Assembly: GCF_002368195.1 (NCBI RefSeq)
Contig: NZ_AP018178.1
Location: 7,700,645-7,764,644, forward strand
Length of the DNA stretch: 64,000 bases
DNA from: Calothrix sp. NIES-2100
GTDB lineage: Bacteria; Cyanobacteriota; Cyanobacteriia; Cyanobacteriales; Nostocaceae
Reading direction: 5' to 3'
The notes under the pieces are model-generated. The model did no database searches. It saw only the letters and a program-made list of their open reading frames with translations, and was not told where the DNA came from. Every line of letters starts with the position of its first letter. Position 1 is the first letter of the stretch. This document shows, piece after piece, positions 10,701 through 18,066 of this stretch. The translations under genes and the position numbers were made by a program.

Positions 10701-11787
10701 TCGCTTTATAAACGAGGTTGTTAGATTCATTACTTTCAAGGACATCATTCCAGTCATCAGCACCAGCAAACAGATAGTAAGTTCCGGGAATGAGACTGCC
10801 ATCAAGGTAGACAGAAGTGAATTCTGTACTAGTGCTGCTGGGGGCTAAGGAACTCACATAGTCGTAACTTAAATAGGTATCAGAACTATCTAACTTCGTA
10901 TCTTTGGAAAGGTAGAATGCTGTATTACTAGCAGCAGCAGTACCTGTGCCTTGATTTTTGATGTTGTAACTGAAGTTGAGATAATTGCCAGCGGTTCCCG
11001 AAGTGGCTGAGATGCTGGTAATAACTAGGTCTGGTTTAGTAATTGTAATGTATCCAGCGATCGCATTGTTGCTTTCATTGCTTTCGGCAACATAGTCATA
11101 GCCATCGGCTTCATACACTAGATAATAGCTACCTATGGCAACACTACCGTCGATGGTGAGTGTGGTTGACTCTGACCTGTAGTAACCATCTAAGATGCTA
11201 TCAACATAGTCATAGCCCAAGAATATATCGTCACTTCCTATATAGAGATCCTTGGACAGATAAAACTTGGTGTAGCTAGAACCAGCACTAGCATTGCCTT
11301 GGTTTTCAACTTGATAGCTGACTTGAATGCTACTCCCAGCAGCGGCAGAACTGGGAGCTGTAACGGTATTTTGTACTATTAAGTCTGGTAGAAAGGCAGC
11401 AGCAAGGTTCGCTTGAGTACTAAGGCTGTTATTTCCATTACTAAAAGCGCTACCTGTGAGGGAATCTACAACACCATTGTTTCCCGCTTTCAGAGAAGCT
11501 GCTGGGGTTTGGTTACTAACAAATTTACTATTAGATAGTTCCCCAATAGAAGTAGCTTGATAATAACTGTTGATTACTGGCTCAATTTCTGGAACATCCA
11601 ACCTCAGACTCAGAGAAGGCTCCTTTGTGGATATTTTGCTCTCAGGTAAAATTCCTAAATCTGATCGCCCCGGATCTAAATTGAGTAAGTCTCGATCGTT
11701 AATCCGATGAAAAGAATTGGCTTGTGGTAAAGTGTCAAACATGGTTTTTTCGGAGGTTATGACAGATAAAACTTTCAGCCACAGCAC
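7795..11787 (-). CDS. CARDB-repeat protein with C-terminal calpain-type cysteine protease
   Basis: Large 1330-residue protein. After about 130 unremarkable residues come seven CARDB (Ig-like adhesion) repeats of about 115 residues, each starting DL(V/A)I(T/S)SISATSG and containing NQGT and FYLSKD. Then a helical linker, and a C-terminal peptidase C2 (calpain) domain. The triad is visible: Cys1127 in QGTAGTCYYLATL, His1286 in GDGGHALAI, Asn1304 in LRNPWG. It is probably extracellular or surface-bound, though no clear signal peptide is seen. The GTG at 11787 opens the longest frame with an AAGGGAGAA about 15 bases upstream; ATG 11742 is an alternative. The near-identical repeats suggest expansion. 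Substrate unknown. Confidence 0.85.
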   Translation of the reverse strand: MLWLKVLSVITSEKTMFDTLPQANSFHRINDRDLLNLDPGRSDLGILPESKISTKEPSLSLRLDVPEIEPVINSYYQATSIGELSNSKFVSNQTPAASLKAGNNGVVDSLTGSAFSNGNNSLSTQANLAAAFLPDLIVQNTVTAPSSAAAGSSIQVSYQVENQGNASAGSSYTKFYLSKDLYIGSDDIFLGYDYVDSILDGYYRSESTTLTIDGSVAIGSYYLVYEADGYDYVAESNESNNAIAGYITITKPDLVITSISATSGTAGNYLNFSYNIKNQGTGTAAASNTAFYLSKDTKLDSSDTYLSYDYVSSLAPSSTSTEFTSVYLDGSLIPGTYYLFAGADDWNDVLESNESNNLVYKAITIYKPDLAISTISATSGTTGSYLNFSYNIKNQGTGGAGYNYSAFYISKDTTLDSSDIYLDYDYVSSLAPGTTSTEYASVYLDGSLTAGTYYLFAQADGWDYVAETNESNNLVYKAITIYKPDLAISSISATSGTVGSDLNFSYNIKNKGTGSADYNYTAFYLSKDTKLDSSDIYLNYDYVSSLAAGTTRTEYASVYLDSSFTAGTYYLFAQADGWNYVAETNESNNLAYKAITIASPKQDLVITSISATSGQPGSDLKFSYNIKNQGTASAGDSYTAFYLSTDTKLDSSDIYLDYDHVNSLSAGVASNRSTSVYLDSSLKSGTYYLFAAADDWDDVVESNEKNNIAYKAITIGANTKPDLVINSISAISGTSGSSLNFSYKIKNEGSATANNSKTGFYLSTDTALDSADIYLGSDTVNSLAVGIISTESASLALASTIKSGNYYLIAKADSGNTIIESNENNNLDYQAITITATTKADLIISSITATSGIAGTNFNFTYKIKNQGTVIAGGSSTRFYLSKNTTFDTADIYLGSDAVNSLAVGITSTESASVALGSTLISGTYYLFAQADGDKKITEGNENNNLAYQTITIKGSDGGADWYSDNLQDAGLIDLTRSLASDGNLSRNDMIALLRNAKDGAVIDAKELTDLRRIVSNASRFTMQDYVQALSGYVVNGNPANQWWTGGTTTRTALGNLYAGSSDTQMEKLIGKWFLGSDRPDLLAKGDIARGNEGTSTSGKTYRAVSGSLFQNGISAEDIRQGTAGTCYYLATLSSIALEKPSYIQNMFIDNGDNTYTVRFFNNGVANYVTVDNYLPTNDNYWEDDYGYLVYASHDQFYNDSTNELWVALAEKAYAQLGESGWSRPADTTNAYSSIEGGFMTYVIEQVTGLSSSWNDVSGITKTQLISLVNSSQILTVGHAWGDGGHALAITSYNATTGQFHLRNPWGNTHEDLTWEQLVNIKAQIAWSDT

Positions 11788-12124
11788 AGCACCAACAGTG
11801 TTTCTCCCTTGTTCAATTTGGAGAAAGTTCCTGTTGTCTAAAAATCTAATTTCATTTGTGAAAAGTTAGAGTAATCTCAACATTTATTGCCACATGTCAA
11901 GATTTCAGTATATTTTCTACCATGAAATTTAATTTCTATACTCATTACAGTAAATGTACCATGATACATTATGTATTACAAAGTCCCAGGAATTAATTTA
12001 ATAATTAATTAATATAAATTCGGCAGCGATCGCATTAGTGGTTGAAAAATAACTTCAGTAGTGATCTAGATTCAGCAACAACACTAGTTTTGATAAATTT
12101 ATATAATTATTAACAATTAGCAAA
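11788..12124. other. AT-rich divergent intergenic region
   Basis: 337 bp between the calpain-like gene (leftward) and the tsaC-like gene (rightward), so it should hold both promoters. It contains AT-only palindromic stretches (TTAATAATTAATTAATAT near 11998). No specific operator was recognised. Confidence 0.5.
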
Positions 12125-12739
12125 ATGACGCAAGTTTTCCTCGCAGATTTAATAGTTGGCGCACGCGCTGGCTTGTTGGTAAGCTTTCCGACAGATACGG
12201 TTCCAGCACTTGCAGCTTTACCATCAAAGGCAGAATTAATTTTTGCGGCGAAACAACGCAGTCAGGATAAACCTTTGATATTAATGGGAGCAAGTGCAGA
12301 GGATTTATGGCCTTATGTCCAAGGTAGCGATGCCTGCGGCAACCCCTTCGGGGAACGCGAATTCAAAATTTGGCAAGAAATCACAGATAAATATTGGCCA
12401 GGAGGGTTGACGTTAGTTTTACCAGCATCAAATTTAGTGCCAAAAGTGATGAATCCTACCGATCCAACTACAATTGGGATTAGAGTCCCAGATAGTGCGA
12501 TCGCTCGAAGTATTTTGTCGCAAACAGGGCCTTTAGCCACCACTAGCGCCAATGTTTCGGGACAACCACCCTTACAGACTATGGTAGAAATTGAGCAGCA
12601 ATTTCCTGAGATTTTGACTTTAATACCTACAGAATTTCAGAGAGAGGTGGGCGCTGGGGGTGTACCTTCTACGGTTGCTAAATGGACGGGGATGAATTGG
12701 CAAATTTTGCGCCAAGGTGCTATTGAGTTAAATCTTTAG
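12125..12739 (+). CDS. Threonylcarbamoyl-AMP synthase, TsaC/Sua5/YrdC family
   Basis: Expected to make threonylcarbamoyl-AMP from threonine, bicarbonate and ATP, the first step of t6A, handing it to TsaD (gene at the window start). Seen: GLLVSFPTDTVPALAALPSK, AAKQRSQDKPLILM, YWPGGLTLVLPAS and TTSANVSGQPP, the YrdC-fold signature blocks. At 204 residues it is a short single-domain TsaC-type. An in-frame stretch encoding SDACGNPFGER at about residues 68-78 is a dispersed repeat inserted between otherwise continuous family sequence (12328-12362). A strong hairpin follows the stop codon. Confidence 0.88.
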   Translation: MTQVFLADLIVGARAGLLVSFPTDTVPALAALPSKAELIFAAKQRSQDKPLILMGASAEDLWPYVQGSDACGNPFGEREFKIWQEITDKYWPGGLTLVLPASNLVPKVMNPTDPTTIGIRVPDSAIARSILSQTGPLATTSANVSGQPPLQTMVEIEQQFPEILTLIPTEFQREVGAGGVPSTVAKWTGMNWQILRQGAIELNL

Positions 12740-12754
12740 CTTTTGTTATTAAAA

Positions 12755-12786
12755 CAACACACTAATTTTCATAAATTAGTGTGTTG
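12755..12786. terminator. Perfect 14-bp hairpin after the tsaC-like gene
   Basis: Arms CAACACACTAATTT (12755-12768) and AAATTAGTGTGTTG (12773-12786) with loop TCAT, 16 bp after the stop. No long T-run follows, so its terminator role is inferred from position between convergent genes. Confidence 0.65.
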
Positions 12787-12828
12787 CTGGAGTCGTTGAT
12801 AAATCTAGAAGCTAATATTTAGTAAATA

Positions 12829-12968
12829 GACTTGTTGCATGAATCAAAATCCCTCACCCTAAATCCCTCGCTCTGTGGGTGAAGGACTTTGAAATTTGCG
12901 CCCCTTCTCCCACAATTGAAAGAAGGGATTGGGGGATGAGGGTAAATTTTACATTCGTGCAACAGTTT
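12829..12968. mobile_element. MITE-like element with TA flanks (about 140 bp)
   Basis: Ends are imperfect inverted repeats GACTTGTTGCATGAAT and (reverse strand) AAACTGTTGCACGAAT, flanked by TA at 12827-12828 and 12969-12970. The interior has complementary CCCTCACCC/GGGATGAGGG-type segments and no coding capacity. The terminal TAGACTTGTTGCAT resembles that of the element at 42281. Confidence 0.65.
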
Positions 12969-13005
12969 TAATATATGTACTTGTGTTAGATTGTGTTCTT
13001 TGAGA

Positions 13006-13521
13006 TTAACAGTCACAATTCCAAATTTTCGGAAGATTTGCATTACAGACAGCACATAAAAATAATTCATCCTTGACTATGTTTAATTGACGACATACAG
13101 GACAGCGGCGAAAAATAAACTCAGTAGTAAAATTACCAGGATGAAGAATTGGAATTTTTTCAAGAGCCTTTTCTACTTGGAACCAAGATTCTGACTCTGG
13201 ACAATAGCCTGTTGATTGATTTGTAATTTCTGCTACTTCAAAACCATGCTGATTACAGGTAAAAAATATCTCTCCCGCTGACAGTACTGATTCACCACCT
13301 GCACAGGCTATATGCTCAGAATGGCGATCTGCTACACGAAGGTAGCCTTCATTGTCAATTACAAAAGTGGCTGGAATCAGTCCCCAATTGTTTGGTTTCT
13401 GCATTGTTTGGTTTATCCAATTATGCAAATCATTTACTGAAAAAATCGGGATTCCAACCGGAGAAGCTGCAACAGAAAGCCGAATATCTTCAGCACCTAC
13501 ATATCTATATAATCTGCTCAT
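13006..13521 (-). CDS. Hypothetical protein with C-terminal zinc ribbon
   Basis: 171 residues, function unknown. The C-terminus has paired cysteines CPVC...CAVC (about residues 138-159) and a final CDC, a likely zinc ribbon. The middle holds ATFVIDNEGYLRVADRHSEH and AGGESVLSAGEI segments with scattered Cys. No signal peptide or membrane segment. It is divergent from the Cys-rich gene at 13615 with a 93-bp gap, so the two may share a control region. I do not recognise the family. Confidence 0.65.
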   Translation of the reverse strand: MSRLYRYVGAEDIRLSVAASPVGIPIFSVNDLHNWINQTMQKPNNWGLIPATFVIDNEGYLRVADRHSEHIACAGGESVLSAGEIFFTCNQHGFEVAEITNQSTGYCPESESWFQVEKALEKIPILHPGNFTTEFIFRRCPVCRQLNIVKDELFLCAVCNANLPKIWNCDC

Positions 13522-13614
13522 TCTTTCCCCACGATCTCAACACTTTTAATCAACAATATGGTAATTATTGAATAATTAAAATTTTGTACAACTTAATTTT
13601 TTATATTATAAAAA

Positions 13615-14226
13615 ATGAATAATTATATTACCTGTATAGAATGTGGACATTATCCTGTTAGTATTATATCTCTCTGCCCAAAATGTTCAAAAAATCCGTA
13701 TGGGCACATTTGTAGATTTTGTAATGCTAAGGTAACAGATTCAGAAGCAATATTAAGTAAAGAAAATATTAGATCTCAATGTATGAGGTATGATTTTTAT
13801 GGAGAATTACATAATGACGGTTACATCGAAGAGGTGAAAGTTTATCATTATCATCAAAGGTGTTTCAATGATATTAATACTATTGAATATATATGTCATA
13901 GCTGTTCTTCGCTGCATACAAAATTTAGTAATTCATGTTTGAATTGTGGTCAGATTTTTTCATATGAAATTTGTGATTTTTGCAGATTATTGGTTATTAA
14001 GGAATTAGCTGTAAAGGTAGAGATTGATTTATTAGATGAAATTAAATATTTTCATCCTATTTGTACTGGTAAAATAAGACGTAAATTAGAAGCGTTAGCA
14101 GATTATAAAGCTCGATTAGATGAAGAACGTAAACAAAAGGAAGTTGAAGAGTCAATCAAAAAACAACGTCGAGAGCAGAGAAAGTTACGTAATTTGATCT
14201 GGATTTTATACGGATTTTTTTTATAA
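13615..14226 (+). CDS. Cysteine-rich multi-zinc-ribbon hypothetical protein
   Basis: 203 residues with at least four CxxC pairs: CIEC, CPKC, CRFC, CHSC, CLNC, CDFC, arranged as successive zinc knuckles over residues 7-125. After that comes a charged coiled-coil-like helix (about 155-190, KARLDEERKQKEVEESIKKQ) and a short hydrophobic end, LIWILYGFFL, that could touch the membrane. The gene is strikingly AT-rich compared with its neighbours, suggesting recent acquisition. Family and function unknown. Confidence 0.65.
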   Translation: MNNYITCIECGHYPVSIISLCPKCSKNPYGHICRFCNAKVTDSEAILSKENIRSQCMRYDFYGELHNDGYIEEVKVYHYHQRCFNDINTIEYICHSCSSLHTKFSNSCLNCGQIFSYEICDFCRLLVIKELAVKVEIDLLDEIKYFHPICTGKIRRKLEALADYKARLDEERKQKEVEESIKKQRREQRKLRNLIWILYGFFL

Positions 14227-14630
14227 CCGTATTTTAAATTGCTCCACCAGCAATAATGTGGGATTTGGGATTTATGGGAGAATATTATCTAAAATCTAAA
14301 ATCTGAAATTTGGTGAGTATTCTCTAGAAACAGTTCGCTGAAAGTAGCCCTAACTCTAACTGAGTTAAGGTTAATCCTATTTAGCTCGGAAAGTACTAGA
14401 GAAAGGTATAGTATATTTAATTACAGTCATTTGCCTGCATGAAAACAAAAAAATTTGCGATCGCGTCTAGAATGTAGAGTTTTGAGGATGCGATAGGGAA
14501 TACTAAAATTGCTGCATTCTCAATATCTAGGTCTGAAGCACTCTAATACTTTAATAAGTAATCTGGGAATCAGGAACCTTATTTTGAGTCTTTGTGGTCA
14601 AAGAATCAAGCTGAATATTTGCTAAATATT
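14227..14630. other. Gene-free stretch before the histidine kinase
   Basis: About 400 bp. It contains a degenerate GGGATTTGGGATTT / CTAAAATCTAAAATC dispersed repeat near 14262-14300 and one HIP1-like CGATCGCG. No gene or clear promoter was recognised. Confidence 0.45.
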
Positions 14631-15587
14631 ATGCATTGGAGTAACTGGGTATATTTAGGAACAGGTATTGCACTAGGAATGAGTTTTCGGTGGTTATTTG
14701 CACGCTCTGACAAGACTATTCCTAGTTCATCCTTAATAGCAACAACAGAACCAAAATCTTCACCACAAGCGCCGCAACAGTTGCAGGAAATGCAGCTAGC
14801 ATACGAAATGGCTAAGGAAATGAGCCAGTTTAAAGCGGGTTTTTTAGCGCGAACTACCCATGAATTGCGATCGCCTCTAAATGGTTTAATTGGTTTACAT
14901 CAATTAATTTTGTCGGATTTGTGTGAAAATCCGGAGGAAGAACGGGAATTTATCACTCAAGCTCACGAACGCGCACTAAAACTGCTCAAGCTAATCGATG
15001 AAATTCTCAACGTTGCTAGAGTAGAACATGGCACTAATAAGTTAGATATTCAACCCGTATCACTAACTGAACTTTTGCAGGAAATTTATAAGTTAACTTA
15101 TATGCTGGCGGCGAATCGCAACTTTTCTCTGCAGGTGTCGCCTCCAGAGGGTGAAATTTATGTTTTGGCAGATCCTCGCTGGCTACGCCAAATACTGCTA
15201 AATTTAGTAGACACCACCATTGTGCAGATGGAAGAAGGTAGTATCTCTATTTCTACTGGTTCTTCAGCTACGAGTAATTCTGCGTTCATTTGGCTGGATG
15301 TTCCAGTTCATGCTCTACCTTGGAGTGAGTCTATAGATTTCATCAAATCTATAGAGTTCATTCCGGTAGAAGATAAAGCTGTTTCAACTAACAAAGAAAA
15401 TCTTCATCTTTCACCAGGAATGAAGCTTTTACTCAATCAAACTTTGTTGGATGTGATGGGAGGAAAGCTTGAAATTTTACCACCCACTACCGAGGTAGGC
15501 AATGAACAGTTTACCAAATTACAAATTACTATCCCCCTCGTGATTCCTGAAGCTGAATTTCCCCAGACGCAAGAGATTCCAGGTTAG
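14631..15587 (+). CDS. Histidine-kinase-like protein with degenerate ATPase domain
   Basis: About 318 residues from ATG 14631; an in-frame TTG at 14592 would add 13. A short N-terminal hydrophobic segment (WVYLGTGIALGMSFRWLF) is a probable membrane anchor. A HisKA dimerisation domain carries an intact H-box, FLARTTHELRSPLNGLIGL. The HATPase part is poor: the N-box reads LRQILLNLVDTTIVQ where an Asn-Ala is expected, and no DxGxG or GxGLGL glycine boxes are visible. It may therefore accept or relay phosphate, or only dimerise, rather than autophosphorylate. Its 3' end overlaps the convergent GNAT gene by 59 bp. No regulator gene is adjacent. Confidence 0.75.
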   Translation: MHWSNWVYLGTGIALGMSFRWLFARSDKTIPSSSLIATTEPKSSPQAPQQLQEMQLAYEMAKEMSQFKAGFLARTTHELRSPLNGLIGLHQLILSDLCENPEEEREFITQAHERALKLLKLIDEILNVARVEHGTNKLDIQPVSLTELLQEIYKLTYMLAANRNFSLQVSPPEGEIYVLADPRWLRQILLNLVDTTIVQMEEGSISISTGSSATSNSAFIWLDVPVHALPWSESIDFIKSIEFIPVEDKAVSTNKENLHLSPGMKLLLNQTLLDVMGGKLEILPPTTEVGNEQFTKLQITIPLVIPEAEFPQTQEIPG

Positions 15588-15999
15588 GTTGGTTGTGTAG
15601 CACCATAGTAGTAGTTGGATTACACTGAAAACCAATTTTTTCATAGAATCCCTGTTGATGAGTAGTCATTAGGTAAACACGCTCAACCCGCCTCATGCGA
15701 GGATGGCTTAAAATTGTTTCGACTAATTTGCTGCCTAAGCCCCTGCCACGATATTCTGGATGAATCACTACATCCCAAATGGTAGCGCGATAGATGCCAT
15801 CGGAAGTTGCTCTGGCAAAGCCAACGAGTTTTTTTTCATCCCAAAGAGAAATTACCGGATCGCTGTTGGTAATGGCTATCTTCAAATCTTCAATACTACG
15901 TTCTTTTGCCCAAAAAGCGGAGAGATTAAATAGTTGTTGTAATTGGTCAAGATCAATAAGAGACTTGCGATCGCTAAATTGAATTTGAGGATAGTTCAT
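15529..15999 (-). CDS. GNAT family N-acetyltransferase
   Basis: Second GNAT in the window and a clear relative of the one at 3246: LVGFARATSDGIYRATIWDV, IHPEYRGRGLGSKLVET (acetyl-CoA loop RGxGxG) and VYLMTTHQQGFYEKIGF. About 156 residues, a minimal GNAT domain. I start at ATG 15999; an in-frame TTG two codons earlier is possible. Substrate unknown. Convergent with, and overlapping, the kinase-like gene. Confidence 0.82.
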   Translation of the reverse strand: MNYPQIQFSDRKSLIDLDQLQQLFNLSAFWAKERSIEDLKIAITNSDPVISLWDEKKLVGFARATSDGIYRATIWDVVIHPEYRGRGLGSKLVETILSHPRMRRVERVYLMTTHQQGFYEKIGFQCNPTTTMVLHNQPNLESLASGEIQLQESRGG

Positions 16000-16261
16000 G
16001 TACAAGACCCAAGGTTAGCAGTATTTTTACCACTTTTAACCCTTATTTTTACAGATTTTGCTACAGTCCATCGGGAATTTTTTGTGTAATTATGCTGTAG
16101 CGATCGCCCAAATGTTCGGTCTACTGGGTTTGGGTATTGAACCAAGATTTGGAGAATTTTCCCATAGCTATTCTGAAAACCTTGATCCTGTGTAGGTTAA
16201 AAAAATCCGACAACGAATTTTTAAAAGCCATCCCGCGTTGCGTACTAGCTATGTACAGCTA

Positions 16262-16385
16262 AGTAGGTCAACCTTAAAAAAGGTAAAATAAATCCTTTGC
16301 GATTACTTCTCTACGAGACGCTACGCGAACGCTACACTACGTTCCGCTCGTAATGACATTTGACGTTTAATTAGTTTGAACTACT
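16262..16385. mobile_element. MITE family A, copy 1 (124 bp, TA flanks)
   Basis: Ends AGTAGGTCAACC and GTTTGAACTACT are imperfect inverted repeats, flanked by TA at 16260-16261 and 16386-16387. The same element lies inverted at 51554-51656. This copy is 21 bp longer because it carries CTACGAGACGCTACGCGAA inside. It occupies the gene-free stretch 16000-16480, where nothing else was recognised. Confidence 0.85.
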
Positions 16386-16480
16386 TAACAGGTAGACTTA
16401 ACCTCTATTTCTACTTTAGTAATTTTCTGCTAAAAATGCGTTTATACATCTGGTTCTGATTCATCTTAATCAAGTATTTT

Positions 16481-16915
16481 TTAATCTTTAATTTTCCTGA
16501 GAGGCTGACAAACCCATTTCCACAAAGGATGACTAGGGCCTTGCTGGCGGATGCGAAAAACTTGCTTTTCTAAACGTTGCTTTTCCTGTTCTGGTAGCCC
16601 TAAAAGGATATTGCGACTTTGCCAAATTAAGACAGAAGTTGTCATTCCAATACAAAAGGCTAATCCCAAGGTAGACAGTGGATGGTAAAAAAGTCCATAT
16701 CGCACTGCTACCCAAGTAAAGTATTGTTGCCATAAAGCAATTTCTGCTTGTAGGTTCCACAAGCAAACAGGCGCAATGGTAAGCCACAAGCAACCGACAA
16801 ACAACCATCGACCGTAGACTGTCAGCTGATGTAGCTTTTGCACTTGTTGGGCAAAAGCTGGGTCAGAATTGTGAAAATTATCGCCATTAAGTGACGGTTG
16901 TTTCGATTGATCCAT
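16481..16915 (-). CDS. Hypothetical membrane protein (two predicted helices)
   Basis: About 144 residues from ATG 16915. The frame stays open upstream to a TTG at 16984, but that part translates a common intergenic repeat and is unlikely to be coding. Two hydrophobic segments: WLFVGCLWLTIAPVCLW and a second around LGLAFCIGMTTSVLIW. Basic C-terminus (EKQRLEKQVFRIRQQ). No motif of known function. It lies upstream of, and in the same direction as, secF-side genes only by position; about 110 bp separates it from the secF stop. Confidence 0.65.
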   Translation of the reverse strand: MDQSKQPSLNGDNFHNSDPAFAQQVQKLHQLTVYGRWLFVGCLWLTIAPVCLWNLQAEIALWQQYFTWVAVRYGLFYHPLSTLGLAFCIGMTTSVLIWQSRNILLGLPEQEKQRLEKQVFRIRQQGPSHPLWKWVCQPLRKIKD

Positions 16916-17094
16916 AGGGCGTAAAACTGCAAAATTCGGACTATACCAATTTTGGATTGAAGATTTGAGATTGAGAATTGGCAATATTGATGTTGAAAAT
17001 ATTTCACCAATTTGGAATCAGACAATCGCTCGCTATATGGTATTAGTAATTCAAAATGCTTTAACCCAAAGAGGAAAAATACATCAAATTAGCT

Positions 17095-18066
17095 CTACTG
17101 AGAACTAGCAGATGTATCAGTGGTTTTGGCGCTTGTTGCTACTAGGGATTGACCTGTACGTTCTCGCCACCAAGCTAATAGAGTGCTGGCGATGAAAATA
17201 CTAGAATAAGCTCCCATTGTGAAGCCAATAATTAAGGCTAGGGCAAAATTTCTCAATGTTTCTCCACCAAACAAAAAGATTGCCAATAATGTCAGTAATA
17301 CTGTTAAGGTTGTGTTGATTGACCGAGTTAAAGTTTGATTAACTGCATCATCGACAATTTCGGCAATTGGTCTTTCAGGGTTAGTTTTGATAGTTTCGCG
17401 AATGCGATCGTAAATTACGACTGTATCATTCACTGAGAAACCTGTAATCGTCAGTAGGGCGACGATAAATAAGCTATCAGCTTCAATACCTAGTACTAAA
17501 CCCAAAATTGAGAAAGACCCTACGGTGATTAAGATATCGTGGAATAGAGCAACGATCGCAAAAATGGCATAGTCCCACTGAAAGCGGAAAGCCATGTAAA
17601 TTGTGATTCCCACGAAGGATACAATTAAAGCGAGAATTCCAGACCGAAATAACTCTTGTCCTAAAGTCGGACCTACAGAGTCAATTTGGTTTTTTTGCGG
17701 ATCAAATTCACCAATTTTTTCGCTTATGGTATTGCGTAACTTGGTGCGCTGATCGCCATCCAGGTTTTTGGTGCGAATTAAGATCCCGTTATCACCGACA
17801 AGCTGGATACTACTATCACCTAGACCTTGTTCTTTAGCTACATCTCGAACAGCGCCAATATCAATTGGTTTATCGCAGTTACCTGGTTTGGTACAGTCGC
17901 GTTCAAATTGTAAGCGCGTACCACCGATGAAATCCAAACTCGGACGTAGGGGTGCTTTGATAGTTGGGTTTTGCCAAGAAATCACCATTGAGATGATACC
18001 GCTGAGGATGAAGGCAGCGGAAATAGTCCACCATAGCGATCGCGATTTGTTAACAGCCAGTTTCAT
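17095..18066 (-). CDS. secF: Protein translocase subunit SecF
   Basis: Membrane subunit that, with SecD, uses proton-motive force to help SecYEG export. 323 residues with six expected membrane helices. Seen: an N-terminal helix, the periplasmic FIGGTRLQFE start of the SecD/F P1-type domain, and the SecF signature DTVVIYDRIRET in the C-terminal membrane part. It overlaps secD by 4 bp (ATGA), indicating translational coupling. Gene order pdhB-secD-secF is usual for cyanobacteria. Confidence 0.96.
   Translation of the reverse strand: MKLAVNKSRSLWWTISAAFILSGIISMVISWQNPTIKAPLRPSLDFIGGTRLQFERDCTKPGNCDKPIDIGAVRDVAKEQGLGDSSIQLVGDNGILIRTKNLDGDQRTKLRNTISEKIGEFDPQKNQIDSVGPTLGQELFRSGILALIVSFVGITIYMAFRFQWDYAIFAIVALFHDILITVGSFSILGLVLGIEADSLFIVALLTITGFSVNDTVVIYDRIRETIKTNPERPIAEIVDDAVNQTLTRSINTTLTVLLTLLAIFLFGGETLRNFALALIIGFTMGAYSSIFIASTLLAWWRERTGQSLVATSAKTTDTSASSQ

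Noticed and set aside
12755..12786. Hairpin as a regulatory RNA
   Set aside because: Position right after a stop codon between convergent genes makes a terminator the plainer reading.
16916..16984. N-terminal extension of the two-helix membrane protein
   Set aside because: Starts at TTG and translates a common intergenic repeat; ATG 16915 is simpler.
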